From: JBKEDS01 sp047975545
GTDB taxonomy: Bacteria; Bacteroidota; Bacteroidia; Flavobacteriales; Flavobacteriaceae
NCBI GenBank assembly: GCA_047975545.1
Contig: JBKEDS010000012.1
Coordinates: forward strand, 1 to 64,000
Direction: 5' to 3'
Length of the DNA stretch: 64,000 nucleotides
The position numbers and the translations under genes are program-made. Position 1 is the first letter of the stretch, and every line of letters starts with the position of its first letter. Of this stretch, positions 1-7,074 are shown piece by piece. The notes beneath the pieces are model-generated. The model saw nothing but the letters and a program-made list of their open reading frames with translations, was not told where the DNA came from and made no database searches.

Positions 1-229
1 GGTTGAAAGTGTCATCGGAGGGTGTGCCGTTTGGCAAATCCAGAAAGGAACGCAAGAAATCTTCTTTTGCCCTGGCATAGGTTTCCATATCTTTCCACGA
101 ATCTGCCGCACAAATAACGCTGATAATCCCGATGAGAAGGATGTCATCTAATTTGTGAAGTTTGTTTATATCGCTTCTGGGGTCGTCTATTTGGCTAAAA
201 ATAGACTTGAATTTGTTTGTTGCTTTCAA
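1..229 (-). CDS. ISAs1-family transposase, N-terminal part (runs off the left edge)
   Basis: The minus strand from 229 to the edge is open for 76 codons. It encodes a typical DDE_Tnp_1-associated N-terminal domain: a DPR motif near residue 16, a hydrophobic run ending in ICAADSW at about 39-45, then RAKEDFLRSFLDLPNG and SDDTFN at the edge. In this family the segment leads into the DDE catalytic domain, which lies outside the window. No ATG is in frame upstream, so a TTG at 229 is the best visible start. Whether the full gene is intact cannot be judged. Confidence 0.8.
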   Translation of the reverse strand, partial: MKATNKFKSIFSQIDDPRSDINKLHKLDDILLIGIISVICAADSWKDMETYARAKEDFLRSFLDLPNGTPSDDTFN

Positions 230-363
230 GGTGTTTAATTTATTGATTATCAGTATAATATACGAATAATCTATTGAAAAAACAACTATTGTTTCATTGA
301 ATGTCAAACACTTAATAACTTTTTCCCGCTATGTTTTTACAAAAAAAGTGTGAGTTTGCCCTG
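1..363 (-). mobile_element. ISAs1-like insertion sequence, one end only
   Basis: The transposase N-terminus reads leftwards out of the window. The presumed element terminus lies upstream of it at 363, where the minus strand begins CAGGGCAAACTCACAC, which resembles the CAGGGC-type ends I recall for ISAs1-family elements. Immediately beyond 363 the sequence is the interior of a repeat that is intact near 3.1 kb, so the junction is sharp. Positions 230-362 are the AT-rich leader of the element and hold no gene. The other end is outside the window, so the target duplication cannot be read. Confidence 0.7.
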
Positions 364-497
364 AAAAAACACAGCTATTTTTTGTTTAAGCGAAAAAGAA
401 AACGCAAGCATAGCCTAAGCTACGATTAAGTTTTATTTTGAAGCATAGACGAAAAAGAGCAAATTTTAATGGGTAATTTTAAGGCAGAAATGGTATA
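364..497 (+). repeat. MITE-like element, copy 1, left end removed by the IS
   Basis: This stretch aligns almost without gaps to the reverse complement of 3055-3187, including the shared core ATAGCCTAAGCTACG and TTTATTTTGAAGCATA. It keeps the right terminal repeat (ATTTTAAGGCAGAAATGGTA, 476-495). The expected left terminal repeat is missing because the insertion-sequence end at 363 abuts the interior of the element. No coding capacity is visible. Confidence 0.7.
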
Positions 498-579
498 AAA
501 CTCCTGTGTCCGTAAATCGTTCGAAGTTGAGGCCCAAAGCTTCAATTTTACACGTAATCCCGTATTGCTTCAGCCAGTA

Positions 580-897
580 TTAGCCCTCGTTTTTTTCCTT
601 TATTTTTAGAAAATTCAAAGGTGTCATAACGGCAATCGAAGCATGTCTGTAATCTTTAATGTCTCGGGTAATAATTGCATCCAAATCTTTAATCGCTAAA
701 GCAGAAGCATATTGAACTGAGTCTTCATAATCTGTAAAATTATTTTTTAATGCCCGAATAATCTCTTTTTTAGTTGTTCCAATAATATCAGTCATTTCAG
801 TTAGCGCCTCAACAACTTCGAGCGTTTTTTTATGCCCGAGAAATCTTCTTACGATATAATAGACTAAAATACAGTTAGCTAAAAAAAGAGTTAGAGG
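580..897 (-). pseudogene. PIN-domain toxin remnant (VapC-like), 5' part lost
   Basis: The C-terminal half of a PIN nuclease is clear: DYEDSVQYASAL, then DAIITRDIKDY, then MTPLNFLK, which carry the later acidic residues of the active site. In-frame sequence upstream of the first ATG (795) continues the homology back to 897 (LANCILVYYIVRRFLGHKK matches the middle helix of PIN proteins). A TAA at 898-900 then closes the frame. The first strand and its catalytic aspartate are absent. Downstream translation from 795 would give 71 residues lacking half the fold. With the truncated antitoxin just upstream, this looks like a decayed type II toxin-antitoxin module. Confidence 0.72.
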
Positions 898-930
898 TTA
901 TCGGAATGTAAGGAACTTTATAAATATAAT

Positions 931-1023
931 TTACTTCATATGTGGTAAACTCAAATTTGAATACCCACTATATTTAGCATAGAACCCTTCTTTTTCTATT
1001 GTTAAAGTTAATTTAGTATTCAT
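931..1023 (-). pseudogene. DUF6364-type antitoxin fragment
   Basis: A 30-codon frame starts MNTKLTLTIEKE, which matches the start of DUF6364 antitoxins that normally run to about 80 residues and precede a PIN toxin gene. After residue 12 the family resemblance is lost and a TAA follows at 931-933. It lies 33 bp upstream of the PIN remnant in the same direction, in the order known for such operons. The simplest reading is an internal deletion spanning the antitoxin 3' part and the toxin 5' part. Confidence 0.6.
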
Positions 1024-1197
1024 ACTATTTTCTTTTTTAATAAAAATACGTGTTTCCCTTTAATTTTACAACACGTGTTTTTTTTAAAACCCAGAGCTAA
1101 TAGCTGTATTTTTACCGAGTAATTTAAAACACCCACAAACAACAAAAGCAGCCCCGAAAGGCTGCCCCTGCTCACTATTAATCAATCCTCGATATAT

Positions 1198-1677
1198 TTA
1201 TACGGTTTGGTTTAACCAGGCTTTCATCATCCAAACGGTTTTTTCCTGCTCGGTAATAAAATCGCTCATCATTGCGTTGGTCCCTTCGTCGTTGGCATCG
1301 CCCGCTTTTTCCAAAAGGTTGCGTTCAATTTTCAATAAAACGGCAAGCGAATCCACAATTAAGGCTACGGCCTTTTCGTCCTGCGAAATATTTTTACCAA
1401 CCGGAACTTGGGCATTTTTCACATAATCGTCAAAAGTATGCAGCGGTGTTTCGCCCAAGGTTAAAATACGCTCGGCAATTTCGTCTACCTTAATATTGGC
1501 ATCGGTATACAATTCTTCAAACTTAACGTGCAAGTCGAAAAAACGCTTACCTTTTATATTCCAATGAATACCGCGTAAATTTTGGTAATAAATTTGAAAA
1601 TTAGCCAAAAGGAAGTTTAAATCCTGTGCTATTTCCTTGGTTTTTTTGGTATCTAAACCTATGCTATTTAGTGTCAT
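1198..1677 (-). CDS. dps: Dps-type DNA-protecting ferritin-like protein
   Basis: Dps proteins form 12-subunit shells that oxidise iron with peroxide and protect DNA under oxidative stress. The product has the family fold and the ferroxidase residues: GIHWNIKG (His) and, about 12 residues later, HVKFEEL followed by YTDANIKVDEIAER (Asp, Glu). I start it at the ninth codon of the longest frame (MTLNSIG, 1677), because the longer ATG at 1701 falls inside a TAnnTTTG promoter motif. Length 159 is normal. It is divergent from oxyR, the peroxide sensor that commonly controls dps. Confidence 0.93.
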   Translation of the reverse strand: MTLNSIGLDTKKTKEIAQDLNFLLANFQIYYQNLRGIHWNIKGKRFFDLHVKFEELYTDANIKVDEIAERILTLGETPLHTFDDYVKNAQVPVGKNISQDEKAVALIVDSLAVLLKIERNLLEKAGDANDEGTNAMMSDFITEQEKTVWMMKAWLNQTV

Positions 1678-1700
1678 AATGTAATTGATTTTTGTTGCCA

Positions 1701-1708
1701 CAAATTTA
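1701..1708 (-). promoter_or_regulatory. Bacteroidota -7 promoter motif for dps
   Basis: The minus strand reads TAAATTTG, an exact TAnnTTTG match, 24 bp before the chosen dps start. It lies in the short dps-oxyR intergenic region, where an OxyR operator would also be expected. I see no convincing TTG at the right spacing. Confidence 0.45.
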
Positions 1709-1780
1709 ATTTATAAAAAACGTCTTTAAACATAAATTTTATTGATAGTTTTTATATTTTTATAAACTAAATTGATTATC

Positions 1781-2728
1781 ATGACCATTACACAACTGTA
1801 TTATGTTTTGGCGGTTGCCGAAAACCAAAATTTTACCAAAGCAGCCGAAAAATGTTTTGTTACCCAGCCCACATTAAGCATGCAAATACAAAAATTGGAG
1901 GACGAGCTGGATATTTTAATTTTCGACCGCAGCAAAAAACCCATCGAGCTTACCGAGGTGGGCAAAAAAATTGTAACCCAAGCCCGAAATATTGTTAACG
2001 AGTCGTATCGCATCCAGGATATTGTGGACCAACAAAAAGGCTTTATTGGCGGCGAATTTAAACTGGGCATTATCCCTACGGTTATGCCCACGCTGTTGCC
2101 CATGTTTTTAAAAAACTTTATTAGGCGCCACCCGAAGGTGAAGTTAAAAATTGAAGAACTAACCACCGAGGACATTATTGCAAAAATAAAGGATGGCCAT
2201 TTGGATGCCGCCATAGCCGCAACCCCACTTGAAAACGACGATATTAAGGAACGGGTATTATATTTCGAACCTTTTGTAAACTACATACCCAAAACCCACA
2301 GGCTACATACCAACGCTAAAATTGATGCCGAAAGCCTTGATGTTAGCGATATGCTGCTGCTTGAGGACGGCCATTGTTTTCGCGATGGCGTTTTAAACCT
2401 TTGCAAGGCCTTGAAAGACAATCCCGATGAGCATTTTCAGTTGGAAAGCGGCAGTATTGAAACCTTAATTAAACTATCCAACGAAGGCTTGGGCATGACC
2501 CTTTTGCCTTATTTGCATACCTTGGAACTTAACGATAGTGAAAAAGAAAACCTGCACTATTTTAACGAACCCGTTCCTGCAAGGGAGGTTAGCTTAATTT
2601 ACCATAAAAGCGAGTTGAAAATGCAGATTATCGAGGCTTTGCAAAGCGTAATTTCCGGGGTTGTTCGGGGGGCTATTGCGTTTCAGAATGTTAAAATTAT
2701 TAGTCCGTTACCGAGCAAAGTAAAGTAA
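1781..2728 (+). CDS. oxyR: OxyR hydrogen-peroxide sensing LysR-family regulator
   Basis: The protein has a LysR winged-helix domain in residues 1-60 (FTKAAEKCFVTQPTLSMQIQ) and a periplasmic-binding-like effector domain. The redox motif EDGHCFRDGVLNLC is present. Starting at the fourth codon of the longest frame (MTITQLYYV), its two cysteines fall at positions 199 and 208, the same numbers as the disulfide pair of E. coli OxyR. Peroxide would oxidise them and switch DNA binding. It is divergent from dps, a classical OxyR target. Length is 315 residues. The 3' flank holds a cgcagaa microrepeat. Confidence 0.93.
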   Translation: MTITQLYYVLAVAENQNFTKAAEKCFVTQPTLSMQIQKLEDELDILIFDRSKKPIELTEVGKKIVTQARNIVNESYRIQDIVDQQKGFIGGEFKLGIIPTVMPTLLPMFLKNFIRRHPKVKLKIEELTTEDIIAKIKDGHLDAAIAATPLENDDIKERVLYFEPFVNYIPKTHRLHTNAKIDAESLDVSDMLLLEDGHCFRDGVLNLCKALKDNPDEHFQLESGSIETLIKLSNEGLGMTLLPYLHTLELNDSEKENLHYFNEPVPAREVSLIYHKSELKMQIIEALQSVISGVVRGAIAFQNVKIISPLPSKVK

Positions 2729-2793
2729 GTAAACCAAAAGATTTTTATTTTCCCGCAGAACCCGCAGAATTTCGCAGATGTTTATAAAATGGC

Positions 2794-2819
2794 AAAAAAA
2801 AGCGGCCGTTTTGGCCGCT
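2794..2819 (-). terminator. Intrinsic terminator of the small 2826-3023 gene
   Basis: AGCGGCC (2801-2807), a GTTTT loop and GGCCGCT (2813-2819) form a perfect 7-bp GC-rich stem. On the minus strand it is followed by seven T (complement of 2794-2800), the standard layout of a rho-independent terminator. It begins 6 bp after the stop of the minus-strand gene and may also stop oxyR transcripts. Confidence 0.85.
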
Positions 2820-2825
2820 TGCTTC

Positions 2826-3023
2826 TTATTCGTCTAAATATATTAAACACTGGTTTAAATCGGGGTTTTGCTGTATTAAGGACAGGACGTACGATTTTAA
2901 CTCTTCCAACTCCGATGGCAACAACCGTTGTACTGCTTTTTTAACTTCCCTGCAAAACAACGTCGCATCAAAACTTACTTTATTGAGTATGGTTTTAGTA
3001 TACTCTAACATTGCTCTAGCCAT
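2826..3023 (-). CDS. Small conserved hypothetical protein (65 aa)
   Basis: The product begins MARAMLEYTKTILNKVSFD and is predicted to be mostly helical and soluble, with two cysteines (residues 24 and 59). I recognise it as a short conserved protein of Flavobacteriaceae without a named function. Its own intrinsic terminator directly follows the stop codon, which supports real expression. It is convergent with oxyR. No catalytic motif is visible. Confidence 0.75.
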   Translation of the reverse strand: MARAMLEYTKTILNKVSFDATLFCREVKKAVQRLLPSELEELKSYVLSLIQQNPDLNQCLIYLDE

Positions 3024-3054
3024 AATTTTTAAATTAGATTTAGGTTAATTAGTA

Positions 3055-3215
3055 ATACCATTTTTACCTTAAAATACTACATTAAAACGTGTTCTTTTCC
3101 GTTTATGCTTCAAAATAAAATACAGCCGTAGCTTAGGCTATTCCTGAATTTTCTTTTTTGCCTAAACAAAAAATAACTGTGTTTTTTTTGAATCATTTTA
3201 AAGTAGAAATGGTAT
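3055..3215 (-). repeat. MITE-like element, copy 2, complete with terminal inverted repeats
   Basis: The 161-bp segment starts ATACCATTTTTACCTTAAAA and ends with the near-perfect inverse (TTTTAAAGTAGAAATGGTAT), giving about 21-bp terminal inverted repeats with two or three mismatches. The interior is AT-rich and non-coding. Its reverse complement aligns along nearly its whole length with 364-497. It occupies most of the 302-bp gap between two minus-strand genes; the rest of the gap is featureless AT-rich sequence. Confidence 0.72.
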
Positions 3216-3325
3216 AACAAGTAGAAATTTTTCAATAGGCTTGAATTTGGTTTTTTAAAAGTATAAAATAAAAAATCCAAAAACGGGTTTTTAACTTAAC
3301 TTTTGCAATTTTAACAATTGGTTTT

Positions 3326-3784
3326 TTAAGAATCCTTTAATTTGATGCTCCACTCGAAATTAAAGGTTGAAACCGTTACGCCCTCGGTATTTTTGCCCAC
3401 GGCCTGCATAGTTATGGTTTGTCCTTGTTTTGTTTTTATGGCTTGTTCCAAGGCGCTATCAATTAAATGACCATCGTGGCAGGTAAAGGTAATGCGCCCC
3501 GTTGCTTTTTTGCTAAAAGTAGCACTGTTGGCTGTTACCAACATGGATATGGGTTTGCCCGAATATTTAATTTTAGCCATCATTAAAGCGCCCGTAGACA
3601 GTTCGGCGGCCATGCCCTGTACCGCCCAAAACATGGACCGGAACGGGTTTTGGTTAATCCAACGGTGCTTTACCGTTACCGTACAGGTTTTATGGTCGAT
3701 ATGTTTTACCCGTACTCCGCACCAATACGCCGACGGCAGTTTTAAAAACGTAAATAGGTTTATATTTTTTGGAGTTAAGCTCAT
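3326..3784 (-). CDS. DUF4442 hotdog-fold protein, putative thioesterase-like
   Basis: The 152-residue protein matches the DUF4442 family of the hotdog superfamily, with a conserved central part (NPFRSMFWAVQGMAAELSTG) and later a beta-rich half ending TVSTFNFEWSIK. Hotdog proteins often hydrolyse or bind acyl-CoA or acyl-ACP, but no substrate can be inferred here. There is no signal peptide, so it is likely cytoplasmic. It stands alone, with a repeat element on each side. Confidence 0.75.
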   Translation of the reverse strand: MSLTPKNINLFTFLKLPSAYWCGVRVKHIDHKTCTVTVKHRWINQNPFRSMFWAVQGMAAELSTGALMMAKIKYSGKPISMLVTANSATFSKKATGRITFTCHDGHLIDSALEQAIKTKQGQTITMQAVGKNTEGVTVSTFNFEWSIKLKDS

Positions 3785-3840
3785 GGCTATTGTCTATAAT
3801 TATTATTAATGCTATATAATTTTGAAAGTTTTGCGTAAAA

Positions 3841-3953
3841 ATTGCTTCATTATCGTATATCCTTTTTGTTGGACGCCGTCATTGCTGACGACAACGGAGA
3901 AAGTAATCCTTACAATGAAAACAACGGACTGCTTCGTGCCTCGCAGTAACGCC
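3841..3953. repeat. Degenerate copies of the 70-bp palindromic repeat
   Basis: The segment contains a right arm (GTCATTGCTGACGACAACGG, 3879-3898, then AGTAATCC) and, from 3926, a half copy reading ggactgcttcgtgcctcgca. These are recognisable fragments of the palindromic family found intact at 10787, 51149, 57542 and 59129. It fills part of the 330-bp gap between the DUF4442 and DUF4870 genes; the remainder is AT-rich and holds the promoter at 4080. Confidence 0.6.
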
Positions 3954-4079
3954 TACTCTTTTTTTTGAATATTTCAATAAGGTTTTGGCTTACAATTTAT
4001 GAAAATATCCGATATTATTTTTAGTTAAAATTATGTTAATTTTAAGTACTATGCGTAACATAATACCTTTTTTAAAACA

Positions 4080-4087
4080 TATATTTG
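4080..4087 (+). promoter_or_regulatory. Bacteroidota -7 promoter motif (DUF4870 gene)
   Basis: TATATTTG matches TAnnTTTG exactly and lies 27 bp before the ATG at 4115. It overlaps the TTG at 4085 that would give a longer protein, so it argues for the shorter start. Confidence 0.55.
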
Positions 4088-4114
4088 CATAAGAAACTAT
4101 TATACGAAAGTAAA

Positions 4115-4579
4115 ATGGACATTAATTACAAAGAAGAAAGCATTGCGCAACACCAAAAAAATGTGGCTACGTTTATACATTTATCTACTTTTTTAAGGTT
4201 TGCAATGCCGTTTGGCAATTTTATAGACCCTATTATTTTATGGATTTCCAATAAAGACAAATCGGAATTTGTGGATGCCCACGGCAAACAGGCCATAAAC
4301 TTTCAAATAAGTATCTTGCTGTATACCGTTATATTTTGGGTTTTAAGCATTCCTGTTTTTGTTTTAATTAGCTTGAACGCAATAAATCCGCATGGTTTTT
4401 TCGATTTTTATTTAAGTAAAAACCTACCGAGCAGCTTTATAAGCTCAGGCCTGATAACGGCTGTTGGCCTATTGCTGTTTAAGTTTGTTTTTGAGGTTGC
4501 CTTTATTGTGCTGGCCAGCCTTAAAGCCCGGGACGGCCAACCTTACAAATACCCGCTAACCATTAATTTTATAAAATAG
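4115..4579 (+). CDS. DUF4870 family membrane protein
   Basis: The 154-residue product has the DUF4870 pattern: HQKNVATFIHLSTFLRFAMPFGNFI with IILWISNKDKSEFVDAHGKQAINFQIS, then two hydrophobic segments (ILLYTVIFWVLSIPVFVLI and LITAVGLLLFKFVFEVAFIVL) and a C-terminal KARDGQPYKYPLTINF. Family members are small inner-membrane proteins of unknown role. In flavobacteria they often sit next to PspC and PadR genes, as here. Start at 4115 follows from the promoter placement. Confidence 0.85.
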   Translation: MDINYKEESIAQHQKNVATFIHLSTFLRFAMPFGNFIDPIILWISNKDKSEFVDAHGKQAINFQISILLYTVIFWVLSIPVFVLISLNAINPHGFFDFYLSKNLPSSFISSGLITAVGLLLFKFVFEVAFIVLASLKARDGQPYKYPLTINFIK

Positions 4580-4584
4580 CCATA

Positions 4585-4686
4585 GCGGTAGGTGCGTTAG
4601 GGATTGAGGCATTTGTTGGAGCTCCCCGACGCAGGAGGGAGCGACTGCCGAAAGCCCGACCCGGAGCTTGTCGGAGGGGAACGCCA
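4585..4686. repeat. GC-rich structured intergenic element
   Basis: In an AT-rich genome this gap is strikingly GC-rich between AGCGGTAGG and GGGGAACGCC. It contains short complementary parts that could fold: GCGTT (4594) with AACGC (4680), and CCGAC (4626) with GTCGG (4670). The phrase CCGAAAGCCCGACC resembles intergenic repeats I remember from many flavobacterial genomes. Function unknown; it could be a repeat or a small structured RNA. Confidence 0.4.
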
Positions 4687-4775
4687 AAAAAACATAATTC
4701 AAATTCATCATTATAAATAATCCATCATCACATGAAAAAAACGAACAGTTTAACCGTATTAAAATTTTTTAGAAC

Positions 4776-5120
4776 ATGAAGATTGAAAACACAAAGGCGC
4801 AAATGCGAAAAGGTGTTTTGGAGTTTTGCATACTATCGGTGCTAAAGGACGACGATGCCTACGTTGCCGAAATTCTGGACACCCTTAAAAACGCCAAGCT
4901 GCTTGTGGTCGAGGGTACTATTTACCCCTTGCTTACCCGACTTAAAAACGCGGGGCTTTTAACGTACCGCTGGGAGGAAAGCACCTCGGGGCCGCCACGG
5001 AAATACTACGGCCTGACCGAAACGGGCAAGCTGTTTTTAAACGAACTGAACACCACTTGGGGCGAGCTGCAAACCGCCGTTAACTTAGTAACCAACAACA
5101 AAACAAACACCAATGAATAA
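4776..5120 (+). CDS. PadR-family transcriptional regulator
   Basis: The 114-residue protein is a PadR winged helix: RKGVLEFCILSVLKDDDAYVAEIL forms the first helices, VVEGTIYPLLTRLKNAGLL the recognition helix, and GPPRKYYGLTETGK the wing. It overlaps the following PspC gene by 8 bp, so the two are translated together and the regulator probably controls its own operon. No ligand can be inferred. Confidence 0.92.
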   Translation: MKIENTKAQMRKGVLEFCILSVLKDDDAYVAEILDTLKNAKLLVVEGTIYPLLTRLKNAGLLTYRWEESTSGPPRKYYGLTETGKLFLNELNTTWGELQTAVNLVTNNKTNTNE

Positions 5121-6876
5121 AACCGTAAATATAAACCTATCGGGCATGTTTTTCCATATAGACGAGGATGCCTACTTGAAATTACAACGCTATTTGGAGG
5201 CCATAAAACGCTCGTTTACCGATTCGCAAGGGCGTGCCGAAATTTTGGCCGATATCGAGGCACGTATTGCCGAACTGTTTACCGAACGCCTTGTTAACGA
5301 GCGACAAGTTGTGCGTTTAAAAGAGGTTGATGAAGTGATTAGCATCATGGGGCAACCCGAGGACTATTTGGTGGACGACGAAATTTTCGAGGACGACCCC
5401 AAAACCAACACTACGGGCAAAAGTGGGGCATCGAAAAAACTGTTTCGCGATACCGATAACTCGTATATCGGGGGCGTATCGTCGGGCTTGGCGCATTATT
5501 TTGGTATCGATGCTATTTGGATTAGGCTTATTTGGCTGCTTTTAATATTTGGCTTTGGTACGGGGCTTTTATTATACATTATTCTTTGGATATTAGTGCC
5601 CGAGGCCAAAACAACCGCCGAAAAGCTAATGATGACGGGCGAGCCCGTAAATATTAGCAATATTGAAAAAAAAATTAAGGACGGTTTCGATACCGTTGGC
5701 GATGTGGCCAAAAACGTATCCAACTCGGTTAGCAATGCCGCCAAAAAGGTAGACACAAACAAAATTAAGTCTGGCTCGAAATCGTTTTTCAATGCCTTGG
5801 CCAATGCCGTTATGTTTGTATTTAAACTTATAGCCAAGTTTATTGGTGTTGTTTTAATATTCATTGGGGCATCTACCATTATTGCCCTAATTATTGGCCT
5901 GTTGTCGGTTGGTTTTGCCAATATTGTTAAAATACCGGGCATCGATTTTGTACAACTTGCCAACTCGGGCGACACCCCTGTTTGGTTGGCAGCCTTGTTT
6001 GCACTTTTTGCCGTAGGCATTCCGTTTTTCTTTATTTTTTATTTGGGACTTAAAATTTTGGTGAACAACTTAAAATCTATTGGCAATATTGCCAAATACA
6101 GTTTATTGGGGCTTTGGATTGTATCGGTAATCGGCCTAACCGTTATTGGCATACGCCAAGCCAGCGAAACGGCCTATAACGAGCGTTTTACCGAAAAACA
6201 CACGCTTGCCACCAAAAGTAGGGACACCCTTAGCGTTAAAATGTTGGATAACGATATTTTTAAATATCCGTTTTACCGGCACCACAATTTTAAAGTGGCT
6301 ACCACCCAAAATGGCGAAAAGGCCATATACCGAAGGGATGTTATCCTTTTATTGAAACCTACAACCGATTCGGTTGCCTTTATTAAAATTGAAAAAAGCG
6401 CCGATGGCAATAGCTACGACAAGGCCTTAACCCGGGCCAAGAACATTAATTACCATTATACGGTTAATGATAGGGAATTATTATTGGACACGTATTTATC
6501 TACCGCAACCGAAAATAAATTTAGCGACCAAGAATTGGTGCTTCATTTGTACCTTCCTGTTGGAAGTGTTGTAAAATTCGATACTAATACCCGGGATTTT
6601 TTAAGCCGGATTTCCAGCGCCAACATAGTAACGGCCAAACACGTTGATAAATTTTTAACCGTTACCGAAAATGCCGTTGATTGCCAATCGTGCCATGACG
6701 ATGATATTGACGTTACCACAAAAGCACCAAAAGTCAAGATAAACACCGAAGAGATAAACATTAATACCAACAACAAAACCTTAATTATTAATGATAAAGG
6801 TATTAATGCCCAATCGGATGAGGTAACGGTAAAAATAGATTCGAACGGGATTAATATTGAAACTAAAAAAGATTGA
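5113..6876 (+). CDS. PspC domain membrane protein with C-terminal adhesin-like region
   Basis: The 587-residue protein has an N-terminal soluble part (1-95), a PspC domain at about 109-170 (NSYIGGVSSGLAHYFGID, then a transmembrane segment ending ILWILVPE), three further hydrophobic segments between about 230 and 350, and a C-terminal beta-rich tail resembling the DUF2807/DUF4097 class. PspC in proteobacteria is a phage-shock sensor. The Bacteroidota version usually pairs with PadR, as here (8-bp overlap), and its function is not established. Confidence 0.85.
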   Translation: MNKTVNINLSGMFFHIDEDAYLKLQRYLEAIKRSFTDSQGRAEILADIEARIAELFTERLVNERQVVRLKEVDEVISIMGQPEDYLVDDEIFEDDPKTNTTGKSGASKKLFRDTDNSYIGGVSSGLAHYFGIDAIWIRLIWLLLIFGFGTGLLLYIILWILVPEAKTTAEKLMMTGEPVNISNIEKKIKDGFDTVGDVAKNVSNSVSNAAKKVDTNKIKSGSKSFFNALANAVMFVFKLIAKFIGVVLIFIGASTIIALIIGLLSVGFANIVKIPGIDFVQLANSGDTPVWLAALFALFAVGIPFFFIFYLGLKILVNNLKSIGNIAKYSLLGLWIVSVIGLTVIGIRQASETAYNERFTEKHTLATKSRDTLSVKMLDNDIFKYPFYRHHNFKVATTQNGEKAIYRRDVILLLKPTTDSVAFIKIEKSADGNSYDKALTRAKNINYHYTVNDRELLLDTYLSTATENKFSDQELVLHLYLPVGSVVKFDTNTRDFLSRISSANIVTAKHVDKFLTVTENAVDCQSCHDDDIDVTTKAPKVKINTEEININTNNKTLIINDKGINAQSDEVTVKIDSNGINIETKKD

Positions 6877-6907
6877 TCGTTTTTAAGCATCAATCCAAAA
6901 AAAAAAC

Positions 6908-6979
6908 ATGGCAACACTTGTAAAAATAATCGTTTTAACCATTGTACAAATAACCTTGGTTTTACTCGGGCTACAATAA
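6908..6979 (+). CDS. Possible 23-residue hydrophobic peptide
   Basis: A 24-codon frame starting at 6908 encodes a peptide MATLVKIIVLTIVQITLVLLG plus two residues, a single membrane helix with one lysine. It lies 31 bp after the PspC gene and 20 bp before a strong terminator, so it would be on the same transcript. The composition is that of a membrane miniprotein, but length alone cannot prove translation. Confidence 0.35.
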   Translation: MATLVKIIVLTIVQITLVLLGLQ

Positions 6980-6998
6980 GAAAAGCGCAATAATTTAA

Positions 6999-7037
6999 AG
7001 CCCTACTAAACATAACGTTATGCTTTAGTAGGGTTTT
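6999..7037 (+). terminator. Terminator after the PadR-PspC operon
   Basis: CCCTACTAAA (7001-7010) pairs with TTTAGTAGGG (7024-7033). Between them is the self-complementary CATAACGTTATG, so the whole forms one long stem, followed by TTTT. The next gene has its own promoter motif 4 bp later. Confidence 0.8.
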
Positions 7038-7040
7038 GCT

Positions 7041-7048
7041 TATATTTG
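7041..7048 (+). promoter_or_regulatory. Bacteroidota -7 promoter motif (DUF2807 gene)
   Basis: TATATTTG, an exact TAnnTTTG match, lies 26 bp before the ATG at 7075 and directly behind the preceding terminator. It overlaps the start region of the longer frame beginning at 7036, which favours the 7075 start. Confidence 0.55.
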
Positions 7049-7074
7049 CAGGAATTAATCCAATTACAAAAAAC

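Noticed and set aside
5496..6020. 174-codon minus-strand frame inside pspC
   Set aside because: Opposite strand of transmembrane-coding sequence; hydrophobic shadow without family motifs.
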